This document shows positions 46,473 to 58,457 of a stretch of 64,000 bases of DNA, one piece after another. Every line of letters starts with the position of its first letter. Position 1 is the first letter of the stretch. This DNA is from Crotophaga sulcirostris. Lineage: Eukaryota > Chordata > Aves > Cuculiformes > Crotophagidae. The notes beneath the pieces were generated by a model. The model saw nothing but the letters and a program-made list of their open reading frames with translations, had not been told where the DNA came from and searched no databases. The DNA is taken from positions 264,528 through 328,527 of the forward strand of contig VYZB01000347.1 in assembly GCA_013397455.1 (NCBI GenBank), read 5' to 3'. The position numbers and the translations under genes were made by a program.

Positions 46473-49400
46473 TATTCTGGTTGTCATTTAGGTCACGTCT
46501 GGATCCCAGACATAACCTCTTTGGGACAGTGCAAAAGTAATTAAACCTGTTTGTTGCACTGATTTTCCAGGAGTGAAGAAGGAGAGAAGAAACAATGTGA
46601 GGGTTACTTTCAGAATGAAGTGAGTGTATTCAATCCTTTTTGTCAGATTGATCATTACAATGCTGGTAATGCCAGCAGACAATCCAGGGTCCCCCCTTTG
46701 CAGAAGGGATCACAGCTGAGCATTTCCTGCACTGAAATCAAAATCCTGAGCCTTCTGCAATGCCTGCACATGGCCACTCTGCTTTTAGTTAAAAACCAAC
46801 GAACTGTTATGCTGAAATCTAGGCAAGGGCGCTGCAAGGGGAAAACACATGAGAATGCCTTGATTAATAGCATCCCTAAATGACAATGGCTGTTTTATAG
46901 TTTTTATAAGGATTGTAGTGTTTCTCCTATATAAAAAAGGACAAGGCACAGTTGTAATTAATGGGGAGGCTCATTGTTGAAGCTGTTGACTGTAGGAAAG
47001 AACCCAAGGGTTTCTTGGGCTCCTCACTTGTAAAACTAACTAAATACATCTAGGGCTGCATTGTGTCACACCATGACATCTTTCAAAGCTGTAATTAGCA
47101 GATACCTAATGAGTTGTGGCTACAGCATGTGGATCAGATGACTCAAATATTTACTTTAGGCCTCTGATGCTCTTTATCCACACAGGGGAGAATAATTTGC
47201 TTTTAACATGTAGAGATTCATTTTTCTTTGCTTGTCCTCCTTCAAAACTTCATCACTTCCCAATAGTTTGTCAGACTGAGTCCTCTCTACTGCCTTCAGC
47301 AGCAAAGTACATCTAAAATATTTGGTGGTAAGAGTCCTTGCTTCATTAAGCTTTTTTTTTTTGTACCTGAAAGCCATATTTTCAGTACTGTTGGTGGAAT
47401 CTGATGCATAAAATGCTGTTGGCCCTTTTACAGTTATAAAGGAGCAAATGAGGGAGTGAAATCGCTATCCTCCTTGCATTTTTTAGCAAGATTGCAGGTG
47501 TCTCATTGCTTCACAGTGGAACTTGTGAGCATAGGACTGCATCTCATTAATGGTGGGTGGAAACAAATCAAACTAGGCTATTTTTTTAGCTATTAAAAAG
47601 ATTCAGCAATTTCACCAACAGGGCAGGGTAAGGATATTTAGGAATCTGGATTCCTGACGTTTCATGGACACAACAGACTTTTACCAGAAACCATGAAGTG
47701 TGATGTCAGAAATAAGTTACATGAGATTTAGTTTTGTGAACTCAGCCCAGCGTACAACACCTCTTTCTCTTTACTGAGCTTGCTTTTTCCCTCCAAGACT
47801 TTGTATTTATTTACCTGTACAGGGCAGACAGATAAGTCTTATAATCATGTTGTGACTATGGAAAGATCTTTTCACCCCACTGCATTAAATTGCGAACATT
47901 CTTGAATATCAGAATATGCAGGGCATGTGGGTAGCACAGCTATTTGCTATGTGGAGAGATGTAGTGTCTTCCAGGTGTGGAAAGACTGAAACATTAGGCT
48001 TTTTTTGTTTGACCTGTATTGAGTGCCAGATGGGCAGCGTAGTCCTCTGTCTCAGCTAGGATGGATGCTTCTGCTTGAGAAGCATTGATGTCTCTGTGAT
48101 GTGTTGGTAGGGCAGCAGTGATGAGACAGGTATGCCGTTCTCTAGCCTAGATTGGAAGATAGCAGGCTGGGTGGGGTGTGCAGCAAACTGTCTCTCTGCT
48201 CTCTGTAGTGCAGGGAAGGCAGGGATGGCTGCAGCCATTCTTCCACTGATGTCTTCTTGCACAACAGTTATGAACACCTCACAGTGTTAAGGAAGGATTT
48301 GTTTTCAGGACAAGTTTTTATGTCGGGTTAAACTCCCTTGTTTGAAACCTTCCCATTTTTTACCAGTCCACAGTCATTCCTTCCACAGTCTTCCCATAGC
48401 CCTTTTGGAACCTTTGAACATTAGCCATGACAGTGATTTCATATTGAATGTGCTTGAGCGGACCTTGGTTCAGAAATTTCCTCATTGCTCGCTGTCCTCA
48501 TCCACTTTCACCACGAAGAGTAAATATTCTGAGAAGAATCAAATATTGAACTAAATCAAAGGCAAATATCTTTGAGCTGGCTATTTTTCTACACAGTTCA
48601 AAGCCATTATTTAAGAAATAACTGCCTGACTTCAGGTGTGAGAACAACAGTATATCTAGAGGTGTAACTGCAGATAAGGGTATTGCGAGCAACTTCTATT
48701 GCGTATGCCTGAAATGGATTTATCCCTGGAATCAGCATGTTTCTAGACATACGTCTCAGAGGACCTGAACTGAATGTTTGAATGAAGAAAGAAGAGGTGT
48801 GGGGGAGCATGTGCAGTAGGACTATCTGTTTTATAACAGTTGTGGTTGTCACAATAAACATGATTAATTTGTTCTTCCTCACCAGCCGCTCTCTTAATTC
48901 TTTAGATGGTGGCAAAGATGAATAGGAAGCAAGCTCCATCCTTATGAAAAGCTGTGAATTTAAACAGTGCCAATCTCATGGTTACAGGCTGTTGACTGGA
49001 TCACATGTGAGTTGCAGTCAGACCATCAGTCCTTTCCCTAACAGGGATTTTTAATATGCCAGCCTTATTTTTTTTCCTCAACCCAGTCATTTTTCTTTCA
49101 ATGATGAAAACAACAACTGTGTTTTTTCCTTTATCAAATTTGCTTTAGTGTGTGGTCACCAACTAATGCATATAAATGATGCAATTTATAGAAGATAGGC
49201 ATTACTTTGGCTCCAAGTTGCCCCAAAATACATAAGTTAGAATTAACATCTTTGAGTCTACCCTTTCACTAACACTCAAGCTCCTATAAGTCACTTTCAC
49301 TTTAATTTTATGTTGTTTTTTTAATGAAATTACAGAAAAAAACACCAGTGAGCTCTGTAAAATGCACATAATCTGTAATGTTTTATGTATGTATTTATTT

Positions 49401-49630
49401 ATCAATTTATTTTATCATCTACAGATTTTTTCTTCTGTTGACCCCTGCGCTCCCTTCTGATGGGCAGTGCTGATTTGCTTTTGTCAAACTGCTGTTGGGT
49501 ATTTTTTGCAGTCATCCATCTTGTCCATCAGATGTTCTTTACGTGGAGTGACATGTGCTTACCCATTAATTAGCAAAGTGAAGTCTGCTTGTTTTTAAAT
49601 GGCTTGGACATTGCTGGGTTAAGTTGCATT
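46473..49630. other. Unique non-coding DNA
   Basis: No gene recognised. A frame of 110 codons on the minus strand (48607-48939) has hydrophobic stretches but no family I know. A T-run lies at 47351-47363. Confidence 0.55.
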
Positions 49631-49870
49631 CATAGAATTGTAGAATCATAGAATGGTTTGGGCTGGAAGGACTTTAAGGCCCATGCAGTTCCAACCCCTC
49701 TGCCATAGGAAGGGACACCTCCCACTGGATCAAGGTGCTCAAAGCCCCATCCAACCTGGCCTTGAACACTTCCAGGGATGGGGCAGCCACGACTTCCCTC
49801 GACAACCTGTGCCAGTGTCTAACCACCCTTGTCATGAAGATTTTTTCCTAATGTCTAATCTAATCTGGGT
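49631..49870 (-). mobile_element. CR1 LINE 3' part, group A, minus strand
   Basis: A minus-strand CR1 copy of 240 bp. It opens with the reversed terminal repeat 'catagaattgtagaatcata' plus 'gaatggtttgggctggaagg', then 'gggacacctcccactggatc' and 'atccaacctggccttgaaca', and ends at 'ttttcctaatgtctaatcta'. It covers only the C-terminal tail of ORF2 and the 3' untranslated part. Confidence 0.95.
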
Positions 49871-51644
49871 TTTATTAACCTTACTCAAAGCTTTATAACT
49901 AACTCATGTGACTGGTGGGAACAGAAATTTCCATGAATAAATAATTTCTGCTAGTAAGATAACCTGTCATGGCTGCCAGTCAAGCAGATCTTATTGTTCT
50001 ATTGGCTGTTTTCAGACATTTTTTAATGGATTTAACTAGATGAAAATGCCTCTTGGCAAGGTTTTTCTTGCTTTAAAGATGTTTGTAATTCTTACTACCC
50101 AAAAGTTATTCCCCAAAATGATCTGGTTTTTATCTGTTTAAAATTAATGAGTAAATCCAGAACTAAAACAGGTAATGAGAGTCAATTAATTACTCCGAGC
50201 TACAGGGAAAGCAATTCCCAGCAGGGTAATTTAGGCTATTAGCCTGCGCTCCACAGCTGAGGGACTGAGCTGCATTGTGTTATCTGCAGCTGGGAACACA
50301 ACAGTATGATCTACCTGAGCATCCCTGCTCCACCAGAACTCACAACCTTCAAACTAAATGGGTATGGTCAGGCAAAGGCTGGAAATAGTGAAATCGAGAG
50401 AAGCATGGCATGACCAGACACTTCCCATTAAAGCTTTGCCTCTTGGTGAAGTCCTTGGGCAAAAATAGTTGTAATATTCCATCCTTTTCTTCCAAAGAGG
50501 TGACTCATGCCTGGGATCCTGCAGTTTTTCCTGAAAGGGAAAGACTGAAACACCTGCTGTTGTAAAAGAACTGAATTCAATATTTTTTCCTCACATCAGA
50601 CCAACATTTTTAACTGAACAAGAAAACTGGCAGTTATTCTATCAGTTTTCTGGCTTGAAATTGCAAACCATTAAAAAGCCTGTCTCTGAATTCCAAGGTG
50701 GGATATAGATAAATGACAGAACTGTGTTTGCAGACAAACAGGTGAGTTGACCTTTACATCTTTTCAACTTACTTGCAGTGACTGCTGTCTAATTAGTATA
50801 CCAAAAAAAATCAAATTGCCTTATAATTTACAAAGTAGCTTCTGAACCCTGAGTGCAAGATAGTTGAAGCTGGTTTACTTCTAATTGTGAAGGTTTGGAT
50901 ATTTGTGCTGAATGAGAGAAATGGGCTGCTTACAACCTGGCCCTCTGCGGTCCCACCTCCCAGTCTGCTGGCCAAGTCTTCCCTTCATAACTTCGGAAAT
51001 GGCTCAGTGATTTCAACCACATTTGAGATGGGTTTTAATCACCTTAATTGCCTGTGAGATCTATGAGCACTGGGAGCTGGATAGAAGGAAAAGATCTATG
51101 TTGGTGCCCACATGGCATCAGAAACCATCAGTTCTCTCATGAGTTTGACAGGAGCTGCTGGGCCAACCCATATCTCCAGCTCCAGACCAAACACTGCAGG
51201 TACCCACACCTTGGGCTGGTGTCGGGGAAGAGCAGATGGCTGGGCTTATTGCACTGGGAGGAGATTTATGGGACAAAGGGCAAAAATAGATAGGAAAACA
51301 AATTCTGCTGATTTTGCTGCTCATGGAGTAACCTTTTATTATTGCAGAGCAGAGCAGCCCTACAGGTCACTTTCTGTCAGGGTGAGATCCCTCTTGCCAA
51401 GCTAGTTTTGAAATTGGTTATCAGTTTGGCATGTGTGCCTTTTATAATTCATTTTTTTCTCTACTGCAGAAGAATTATTATAAATATGATCAGTGACTCT
51501 AGGACTTCCTTTCATCTTAAAGGTGTTTATTTAATAGATATAAAATACTAGTGGAGTGAGGGCATAGCCAGGACTTGTGCACCACTTGTGGGGATCAAAG
51601 CATAATCAGACTGGTATTTTACACACTCAGTATAATCCGCTTCA
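49871..51644. other. Unique non-coding DNA
   Basis: No gene recognised. The part at 50130-50310 is listed as a possible conserved element. The frames at 51048-51405 overlap each other on both strands and have no known domain. Confidence 0.55.
50130..50310. promoter_or_regulatory. Candidate conserved non-coding element (weak)
   Basis: Contains 'ggtaatgagagtcaattaat' and 'tactccgagctacaggg', then 'cagggtaatttaggctatta', a mixture of TAAT cores and non-repetitive G+C blocks often seen in conserved vertebrate enhancers. No repeat match was noted. Inference only. Confidence 0.22.
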
Positions 51645-52150
51645 TCAGGGGCCCAACTTAAACACCTCGACACAAACACACGTAGCATGGGGAATAAGCA
51701 AGAGGAGTTAGAGATGTGTGTACACCTGCAGGGCTGTCATCTTATTGGCAACGCAGAGAAGTGGTGGGATGGGTCCTGTGACTGGAGTGTTGGGATGGAG
51801 GAAGACAGGGTCTCCAGGAAGGGAAGGTGAGGAGGAGGTGTTGCTCTCTGTGTCAGTGACCAGCTGGAGCGCATGGAGCTCCTCCTGTGGATGGATGAGG
51901 AGCTGACCAAGAGTCGATGGGTCAGGATTAAAGGGAGGGCAGGGACAAGTGATACTACAGTGGGGATCTGCACAGGCCACCCAACCAGGTTGAGCAAACG
52001 TTGAGGCCCTCTATAGACAGATAGGAGCAGCCTTGTGTTCACAAGCCCTGGTCCTCATGCGGGACTTCAACCACCCTGATATCTGTTGGGCAGCGCACAA
52101 CACAGCAGGGCACAACTAATCCAGGAGGTTCCTGGAATGCATTGGTTGCT
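51645..52150 (+). mobile_element. CR1 LINE internal fragment: ORF2 endonuclease region
   Basis: About 500 bp from the 5' part of CR1 ORF2, which codes for the APE-type endonuclease that nicks the target DNA. The start 'gggcccaacttaaacacc' and 'cgtagcatggggaataagca' (MGNKQEELE in frame) mark the N-terminus. Further on one can read AEKWWDG, with the likely catalytic Glu codon at 51756-51758, then WVRIKGRAGT, LYRQIGAA, and LVLMRDFNHPDICW with the Asp codon at 52063-52065. The Gly usual before that Asp is Arg (cgg), the two catalytic codons lie in different frames, and an in-frame TAA sits at 52117-52119, so it is dead. The fragment stops near 52150, well before the reverse transcriptase and with no 3' tail. 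Confidence 0.93.
51645..52150 (+). pseudogene. Broken CR1 ORF2 endonuclease domain
   Basis: The coding content of the fragment above. It covers most of the endonuclease but is disabled by at least one frameshift between 51758 and 52063, a TAA at 52117, and loss of everything downstream. It would have acted in the nucleus in target-primed reverse transcription. No host use is suggested by the sequence. Confidence 0.88.
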
Positions 52151-55100
52151 TTGAAGATGTTAGATGTCGGAGGTTAAAATACCAAGTAACTATTTTGTGT
52201 ACAATATTCCAAGATGCATCAGCTGGCGATGATAACACGGTAGCTGAATTCCCTAACTTGTGGTGTGTCTCTGCAGAGGGGACCTAATTTTAAAAACTAA
52301 TATAAAGATCATGATACATGGATGTTATCAACAGATCAGTGATTGTAGAGCCCAGTTGCAGCCAGTAAACTCCAACATTCATGTTCAGTCGGGTAAGCGT
52401 TGGGGCTCATCAGCTCTTCTGAAATCTAGTAGATGCTTTTAATTGTTCTTCAGTCACCTTTCGTTTGACCCCTGAATAATAGGTGGAGACTGTCCTCTCT
52501 GGGACTGATGTTTTGGTGGTCTGGGGCAGAATGTAATGTGTTGATGTGGAAATAAAATACTGTAAGACCCAGAAGCCTCAGCTGATGAGTGAATTTCAAC
52601 TTTCGGCCTGGCTGGTTTTTTTTTTTGTTGTTTATTTGTTCAGGGGAAGGGGTGTATATTGAAAAAAATATGCATTACAGCAGTGAACAGTTGGCTGCAG
52701 CTCTCATCAAAGATGAGAGCCATGCCTAATGACTAAACTAGACAGCAGGTTGCAAATTTGGACTTCATGATGCATTTCAGTCAGTAACATGAAAGACAGG
52801 AAATATCTTACAAGTGCTGCCTTTGGGGAACAAGAGTAGATATGGAAGTCAAGCATGGATCTACTACATTTGCTGATAAATCTTTTCAATAGTGGGCTGC
52901 TTTTTAATTCTCCCCACCCTGAGCAGTGTGGTATTGGTTGCAAAGCAGTGGGAAGATCAAACAGCCTTTCAACCAGCTGCTCAATGTTGGTCACTGCCTT
53001 TGAGAGTGATGAACACATCAGCGCAGCTGAGCGGTGCTGTACATCACCCAGCACACACAGAAGTAAGCATCCGCGAATGACCTTGAGCACCGAAACACCA
53101 GCATTCGGCCAAGATCAGTAACAATGTCACCCTTATCTCCCGGTGCAATCCACTGAGCTACTGGAGACAGGGATGACTCTGGAACAGTTCTTAACTGCTT
53201 GAGGGGGATAGCACATCTAAATTCAGTGTAGTGAAATCACTGCAGTGTTAGAAACCCCTACTGTTGCTTGGATTGACAGATTCTGTATTCCTTTATGCTC
53301 TTTTATAAAAATAAGATGACAGACTTAAAGAGAGTGTCATTCTTTCTGGTACCAAAATTTGGGCCATTCACTAGAAAAATGGTGATTTTGGTGTGGCAAT
53401 GGGCACAGTAAAATTGTGATTATTTTTTTTATATATAAATCCTGAAAAGCTGTAAAACCAAGTAACTTTGCAGTTGCTATCCTTACACATCGTGATATAG
53501 AAAATTACATTATGTGGTTCCTAACATTCTGGCTGTTCTCATTACTACTAGAATGACAATTTAACACTGGCTGCTTCACAGGTCACTGAGGAGCAGGATC
53601 CTTGTTCCAAACAGTTGTCATTTAAAAAAGGAAAGAGTAGAAGTGAAGGAATAAGTTTCATGCAGTGGATGGATTTCTCTTGCTCATCTATTTAATTACT
53701 TTATTGTGGTGATAACAAAGATTTTCTGTAGGACCATAATAAAAATGAGCCTCTTTGTGTCAGAGAGAAGAAGGTCTCTGGACCTTTTAGTTAGAGAAAG
53801 TAAAGGGAAGGCTATAGAAATGCACGGGATGAATTTCACAGTATGATGTTCTTCCAGTAATTGCATTGGCTTCACAAAGTCTACAAATGTGCAGAGATAC
53901 AAGCATGTAGTTGAGCATTTTGGATCAGGTCCAAGGTGTTTATGAATGGAAGCGACAAAATTGTGTCTGTGGGGTTGCAGAGATGTGCCTGTGTCACCAT
54001 GGCTTGACTGCAGACTTCAGGATGCTATAAAACCTCGAAGCATTTGCTGCTTGCCCTGACGCAGCTTTGGGGTTCCATTTGGACATGTTAACAGTTTTTA
54101 CATTAATGGTTTTGACTGATTTTTAACTGAGAAACGTAGGGATTTTAGCTCTTCAATGGATAATTTTCTTTTAATTCTTATTCAAGATACTTTAATCTGT
54201 CCTGCCAAGAAACCTTGTGAGATTTCTGATTCTAGACTGTACTAGGAATGTAGATATGCATGGAAAAAATAATAACCAGAATATACACCAAATGGTTGGT
54301 TCCAAATGTGTGCCAGCAAAAGAGAGAGGGACAAAAAGAAGGTGTAGATTTTTTCTCAATTCCCGTAGATGCTAAAGAATTTTATTTTAAAATGTGCAAA
54401 CCTTTTTTCTGAGTCCTTTTTGGATATTGTAATATTCTATGCAGTTTAGAAATACCAGGGCCAGCATAAGGACAGGACTTGACCTATGTGTATACAGGGT
54501 TTCAACCAGCTTGGGCTGGAGACTTACCTAAGGCAATAACAAAATTCAGAATAATTTCAGCGTTACAGGTTAAGGGATGTGATCCCTGTTTAGGAGTGCA
54601 ACAAAAATCTACTGGAAGTCCAGAGAATAAGCAACAAAATACTTTCAGAAGTCTGGATTTCCTCTGCTTAATGAGTTGGCAGGAAATCTTGTTGCCCAGC
54701 AAAATACAAATGAAGCTGTTGGTTTCCCAGCTGCAAGTTATTGGTGTGGGGAATGACATGCGTCAACAAAGCTGCTTGTGCCTTGAGATATTTCTAGACT
54801 TTAAAGAGCTACTGACAAGGTAATTGGTTTGATAGATGCAATATGTTATGGAATCACTATCGAAATCACATGAACATCAATATCTGGTCATATTGTCAAC
54901 CTATGAGCAATCTGTCCTCAAATTGTGTCTGTAAGCAACAAAACCACATGTTCTTAGAAAAAGTCCCATTTGCATGTTCAGTGGAGAAGAATCTCTGCTG
55001 GTGCTAGCATGCTGTGGCCAAGTTTCTCAAAATTGCTGAGTAACTTCTGCCAGAAAAATAGGAACTGAATATATTCGGTGAAAACTAAGCGTGTGCTTGG

Positions 55101-56240
55101 CTGGTAGAGCACAGCTCGTTCACACGTGCTCATTCTCCGAATGAACTCGGGGAACCAATCTCGAAATTCCAGCTCAAATTCGCATTGCTCCAAGCAACAC
55201 AGTGAGTTTATTGAGTTAGCAAATAGGATTGGTTTATTTAATTTTAGACTTTCAGAAAGCAAAAAAAATCAGTCAGATCAGTAACACTGATGATGTCCAT
55301 TATTATTTTGCTTGGGTCTGCTTGCATTTTTCTCCATAATCATGTTGTCATAAACATTTTCCATTGAAAGTATAAAGTGAACAACCCTTTTGTTTTTCCA
55401 GCTCAATGAACTTTAAGGAAGATGAACTGAATAACATTTCCATAAATCAGAAAGCCTTAATGGTACCAGGAAGGAAGGAACTTGTTTCAGTTTGACAGAA
55501 GACTTAGCTCTTTTAGAATGTTCCTTTTCCATGCTGGGTTTTTATGCACTTGGGCCATTTATGAGTGAAGTTAGAAGACAGTTTTAATGGATGAGGTAAG
55601 AAAATGACCAATACTAGATTTTAAAACACTTAAGAAGACTTTGACCTTAGCAGTGTATGTCTTGTTAAACCAATAAATTAGAAGTGAGTCTACTTTATAT
55701 TAATAACAAATATAAATAGGCTTGAAATGTCTGTAAAATGCCCACTCACATTTCCTTTGCCCATCAGTGAAGGGCAACTGTGATGTTTTCTCTCATATTT
55801 TTCCGAATCGGCTAGTATTTCTATTTAAACGGGCATTTTCAGTCCTTTACAAATGTAGATGAAAACATGCACTGAGCCAAAAAAGTGATGTGCATGGTCA
55901 CATCCCAAGGAGACTGCTGGAAACACGGCTTATTTATGGATTCTTTCAGCATCCTCCCACTCAGATATTGGTGTTGAATCCTGCACTGTAATGAGCTGTG
56001 TGCATATGGAGTACTGGTCACTGTTCTTACCTACAGGGCTCTGTCATACCTGTATCCCTTTGAGCTCAGTGTTGCTTGTTCATCACTGTGTTACTGTCTT
56101 TGGGAATGACTGTATATGCTCGACACCTACAGCTAATGGGGAAGAAGTGCAAGTGTTTACAAATATGACAGAGAAATTCATCTTGGGAAACACATTATTG
56201 ATTTTTAAATGTTATTGCATTTAATAGAATCACATTTTCT
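52151..56240. other. Unique non-coding DNA
   Basis: No gene recognised in 4.1 kb. The frames at 52707-53090 (minus, 127 codons) and 54479-54823 (plus, 114 codons) have no domain I recognise; the second overlaps a minus-strand frame of 85 codons, which suggests a stretch that is stop-poor by chance. Confidence 0.55.
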
Positions 56241-56306
56241 ACTGTGGCGCCCAGAACTGCACCCGGTACTCGAGGTGGGGCTGCACCAGTGCAGAGTAGA
56301 GCGGTT
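56241..56306 (-). mobile_element. Small internal CR1 fragment, minus strand
   Basis: A piece of about 66 bp. Read on the minus strand it gives LVQPHLEY followed by VQFWAPQ, the hallmark of the CR1 ORF2 C-terminal region also seen at 8499 and 16340. On the plus strand it is 'ctgtggcgcccagaactgc' and 'ggtactcgaggtggggctgc'. Both flanks are unlike CR1, so both ends have been lost. Confidence 0.82.
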
Positions 56307-57811
56307 CCTGTGTTATATTGTAAAAGGCATAGGCACTTCTCAAAAGGTCCTCCAGAAAGGTTAGGTTCCTGAAGAAAGGCTAAGAATAGCAACAGAGTCC
56401 CAGCTGAGATCCAGACATTCTTGCAGAATGGTGCACTGACCTTCTATGGCCTTGAGGCCAGACAGCAGCTCTTCTTCCCCACAGCCCATCTGTTAGTGTA
56501 TCTTGTCTTTACGCTAAGCAGCAGTTAAATAGGGAGCAAAATCTGCATCTCTCCTCTAGCTTTTCGTAAATCACTCAGATTTTCAGCAATGCAGACAGGT
56601 GTAGTTTAATCAAAAGCTTCATGGAGACCTGCAGATCAGAGCTGTGCGAGCTTACAGCAAGGTTGCAAAGGGGGAACCGCTCTCTTGGTTCGAAATACTA
56701 AGGGCACATGATGAGCGTGTTGTTTCTTAGGAAAAAAAAATGCTGTGAGCTGCAGAAATAAACAGAGAAAAGAACATTGTTATTAATCTGAAGAAAGCAA
56801 ACACCTGAAATAGGCCTTGAAAGACATGTCAGCTGTTCATGCACCTTAGTTTGTTTTAGAGGGAAAGACAGGCAATAGGACACTTCTTTTTCAGATGCAG
56901 TTGGGCCTCGACCACCATGAAATAATTCTGCGTATACCAACAAGACAGCATTAAATCTTGGGTTTACTTAACTGAACTGAAAATGTTTCAGCAAGTCCCA
57001 GACCCCAGGCATGAGACACCAGTGACTTAATCCACTGTATTCCCGGATTTCTTTGTCTTTTCCTCCCTACATTTCTTTCTGTATTTCTTCTCTGAGTTGT
57101 GTTTGTTTTATGGTCTTTGTAAGCGTGAGGAGAGCCAGCGGGGCTGGCGGTGGTGACTGTAGCTGGTACCTCCCCTGTGCAGGTTTCCAGCTGGTGTATT
57201 TTCCTGTCTCACACCAGAGTCCCCAGGCTGTTCCTGCACTGATTAGGGGCAGATCCTTCTTTAATTTGTTCTGAAAGGGAGACAAAATGCTGTGATAACA
57301 CCACATTGTCCATCCTTAAAAGAATGGGGTACTTCCTCGGGGAGAAGTGTGGGATTTGTAGGCAAAATTTATTACCTATCATTTTGTTTCACATTTGTCA
57401 AGTCCCAATAGCAAGGTCCAACCAGGAATAACCCAGACTGGCTAGTTTTTGAAGAGCAAAAACTTGATAAGCTTTGAAGAGTGCTCATGGTTTTAAAATC
57501 AGAAGAACCAAGGCAAAATTGACTTCTGACTGTTAAAGGATGGGAGCTGGGATACGCGAGGATGCTGTGCAGACCTTTCAGTTTGGTGTTTCACAGCCTG
57601 TGTTTACACTTACAAATGTTGATTCAGTTCTTTATAGAGGTCTCAGCTGGGATAAACAGGTTGTGGGATGAGTGGGAGGATCTTTGCCAACAGCTGAAGT
57701 TTTCTCGGAGGCCAAGCTGCTCGTGGGAAGGAGCTAGCTTGTCCTGAGATTTGAAAGGGTTCAGAATTCGCACATCTGAGTAGCAAAGCTCTGCATCCAC
57801 CTTCCAGTTGA
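56307..57811. other. Unique non-coding DNA, nothing recognised
   Basis: No gene or repeat supported. A 'ggttcgaaata' near 56685 resembles a tRNA B box but has no matching A box or cloverleaf. Confidence 0.6.
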
Positions 57812-57914
57812 ACCTCACCTTCCAGTGGGAGGTGTCCCTGCCCATGGCAGGGGGGTTAGAACTGGATGGTCTTTACGGTCTCTTCCAACCCAAACCAGTC
57901 TACGATTCTATGAT
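57812..57914 (+). mobile_element. CR1 LINE 3' end, group A
   Basis: About 100 bp of CR1 tail: 'tccagtgggaggtgtccctg', 'cccatggcaggggggttaga', 'actggatggtctttacggtc', ending 'ccagtctacgattctatga'. Only the 3' untranslated end was inserted or kept. It shares the distinctive 'aaccagtct' end with the copy 350 bp downstream. Confidence 0.93.
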
Positions 57915-58261
57915 CATTTTTGGAAGGCTGATTGCAATATGTAGCTGTGAGATTCCTTCATTCAAATTCATGTGCCTTTAAAGCTGCTCCTGTGATGCAC
58001 GCGCATGTTTTGCTCAGAGCAGTTTGTCATTTTCTTTCTTGAGAAACCTGCAGGGGTTTGTTCTTTTATTTTTTTTCCTCCTAAGCTGAGAGTTTCAAAA
58101 CTAAGGAAGACTGTGGGAGCATTTTCCATTAAACTATTCCAAAATCAGGCCGCAACACTGGAACTGTTCTCTTAGAATAAATTGCACCTCAAATAAGTTT
58201 CATTGTGCTCTAGGTTTCCCTGATATTTCTCAGCTATGGGTGCTGGTAAAATATTATGTTT
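57915..58261. other. Unique DNA between two CR1 copies
   Basis: About 350 bp with nothing recognisable apart from a T-rich run near 58064-58076. Confidence 0.55.
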
Positions 58262-58457
58262 TTTTCCTGTGAGGGTGGTGAGGCCCTGGCCCAGGTTGCC
58301 TAGGGAAGTCGTGGCTGCCCCATCCATGGAGGTGATCGAGGCCAGGTTGGATGGGGCCAATCTGATCCAGTGGGAGGTGTCCCTGCCTGTGGCAAGGGGT
58401 TGAAACTGAATGATCTTTAAGGTCCCTTCCAACCCAAACCAGTCTATGATTCTATGA
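58262..58457 (+). mobile_element. CR1 LINE 3' part, group A
   Basis: A 196-bp CR1 copy from 'tttttcctgtgagggtggtg' through 'aggccaggttggatggggcc', 'agtgggaggtgtccctgcct' and 'aatgatctttaaggtccctt', to the tail 'ccagtctatgattctatga'. A few bases usual after 'ggatgggg' are missing ('ggatggggccaatctgatcc'). Same orientation and same tail variant as the preceding copy. It is non-coding. Confidence 0.95.

Noticed and set aside
56640..56700. tRNA-like 'ggttcgaaata' box
   Set aside because: No A box at the right distance and no cloverleaf pairing, so not a tRNA gene or tRNA-derived SINE that I can support.
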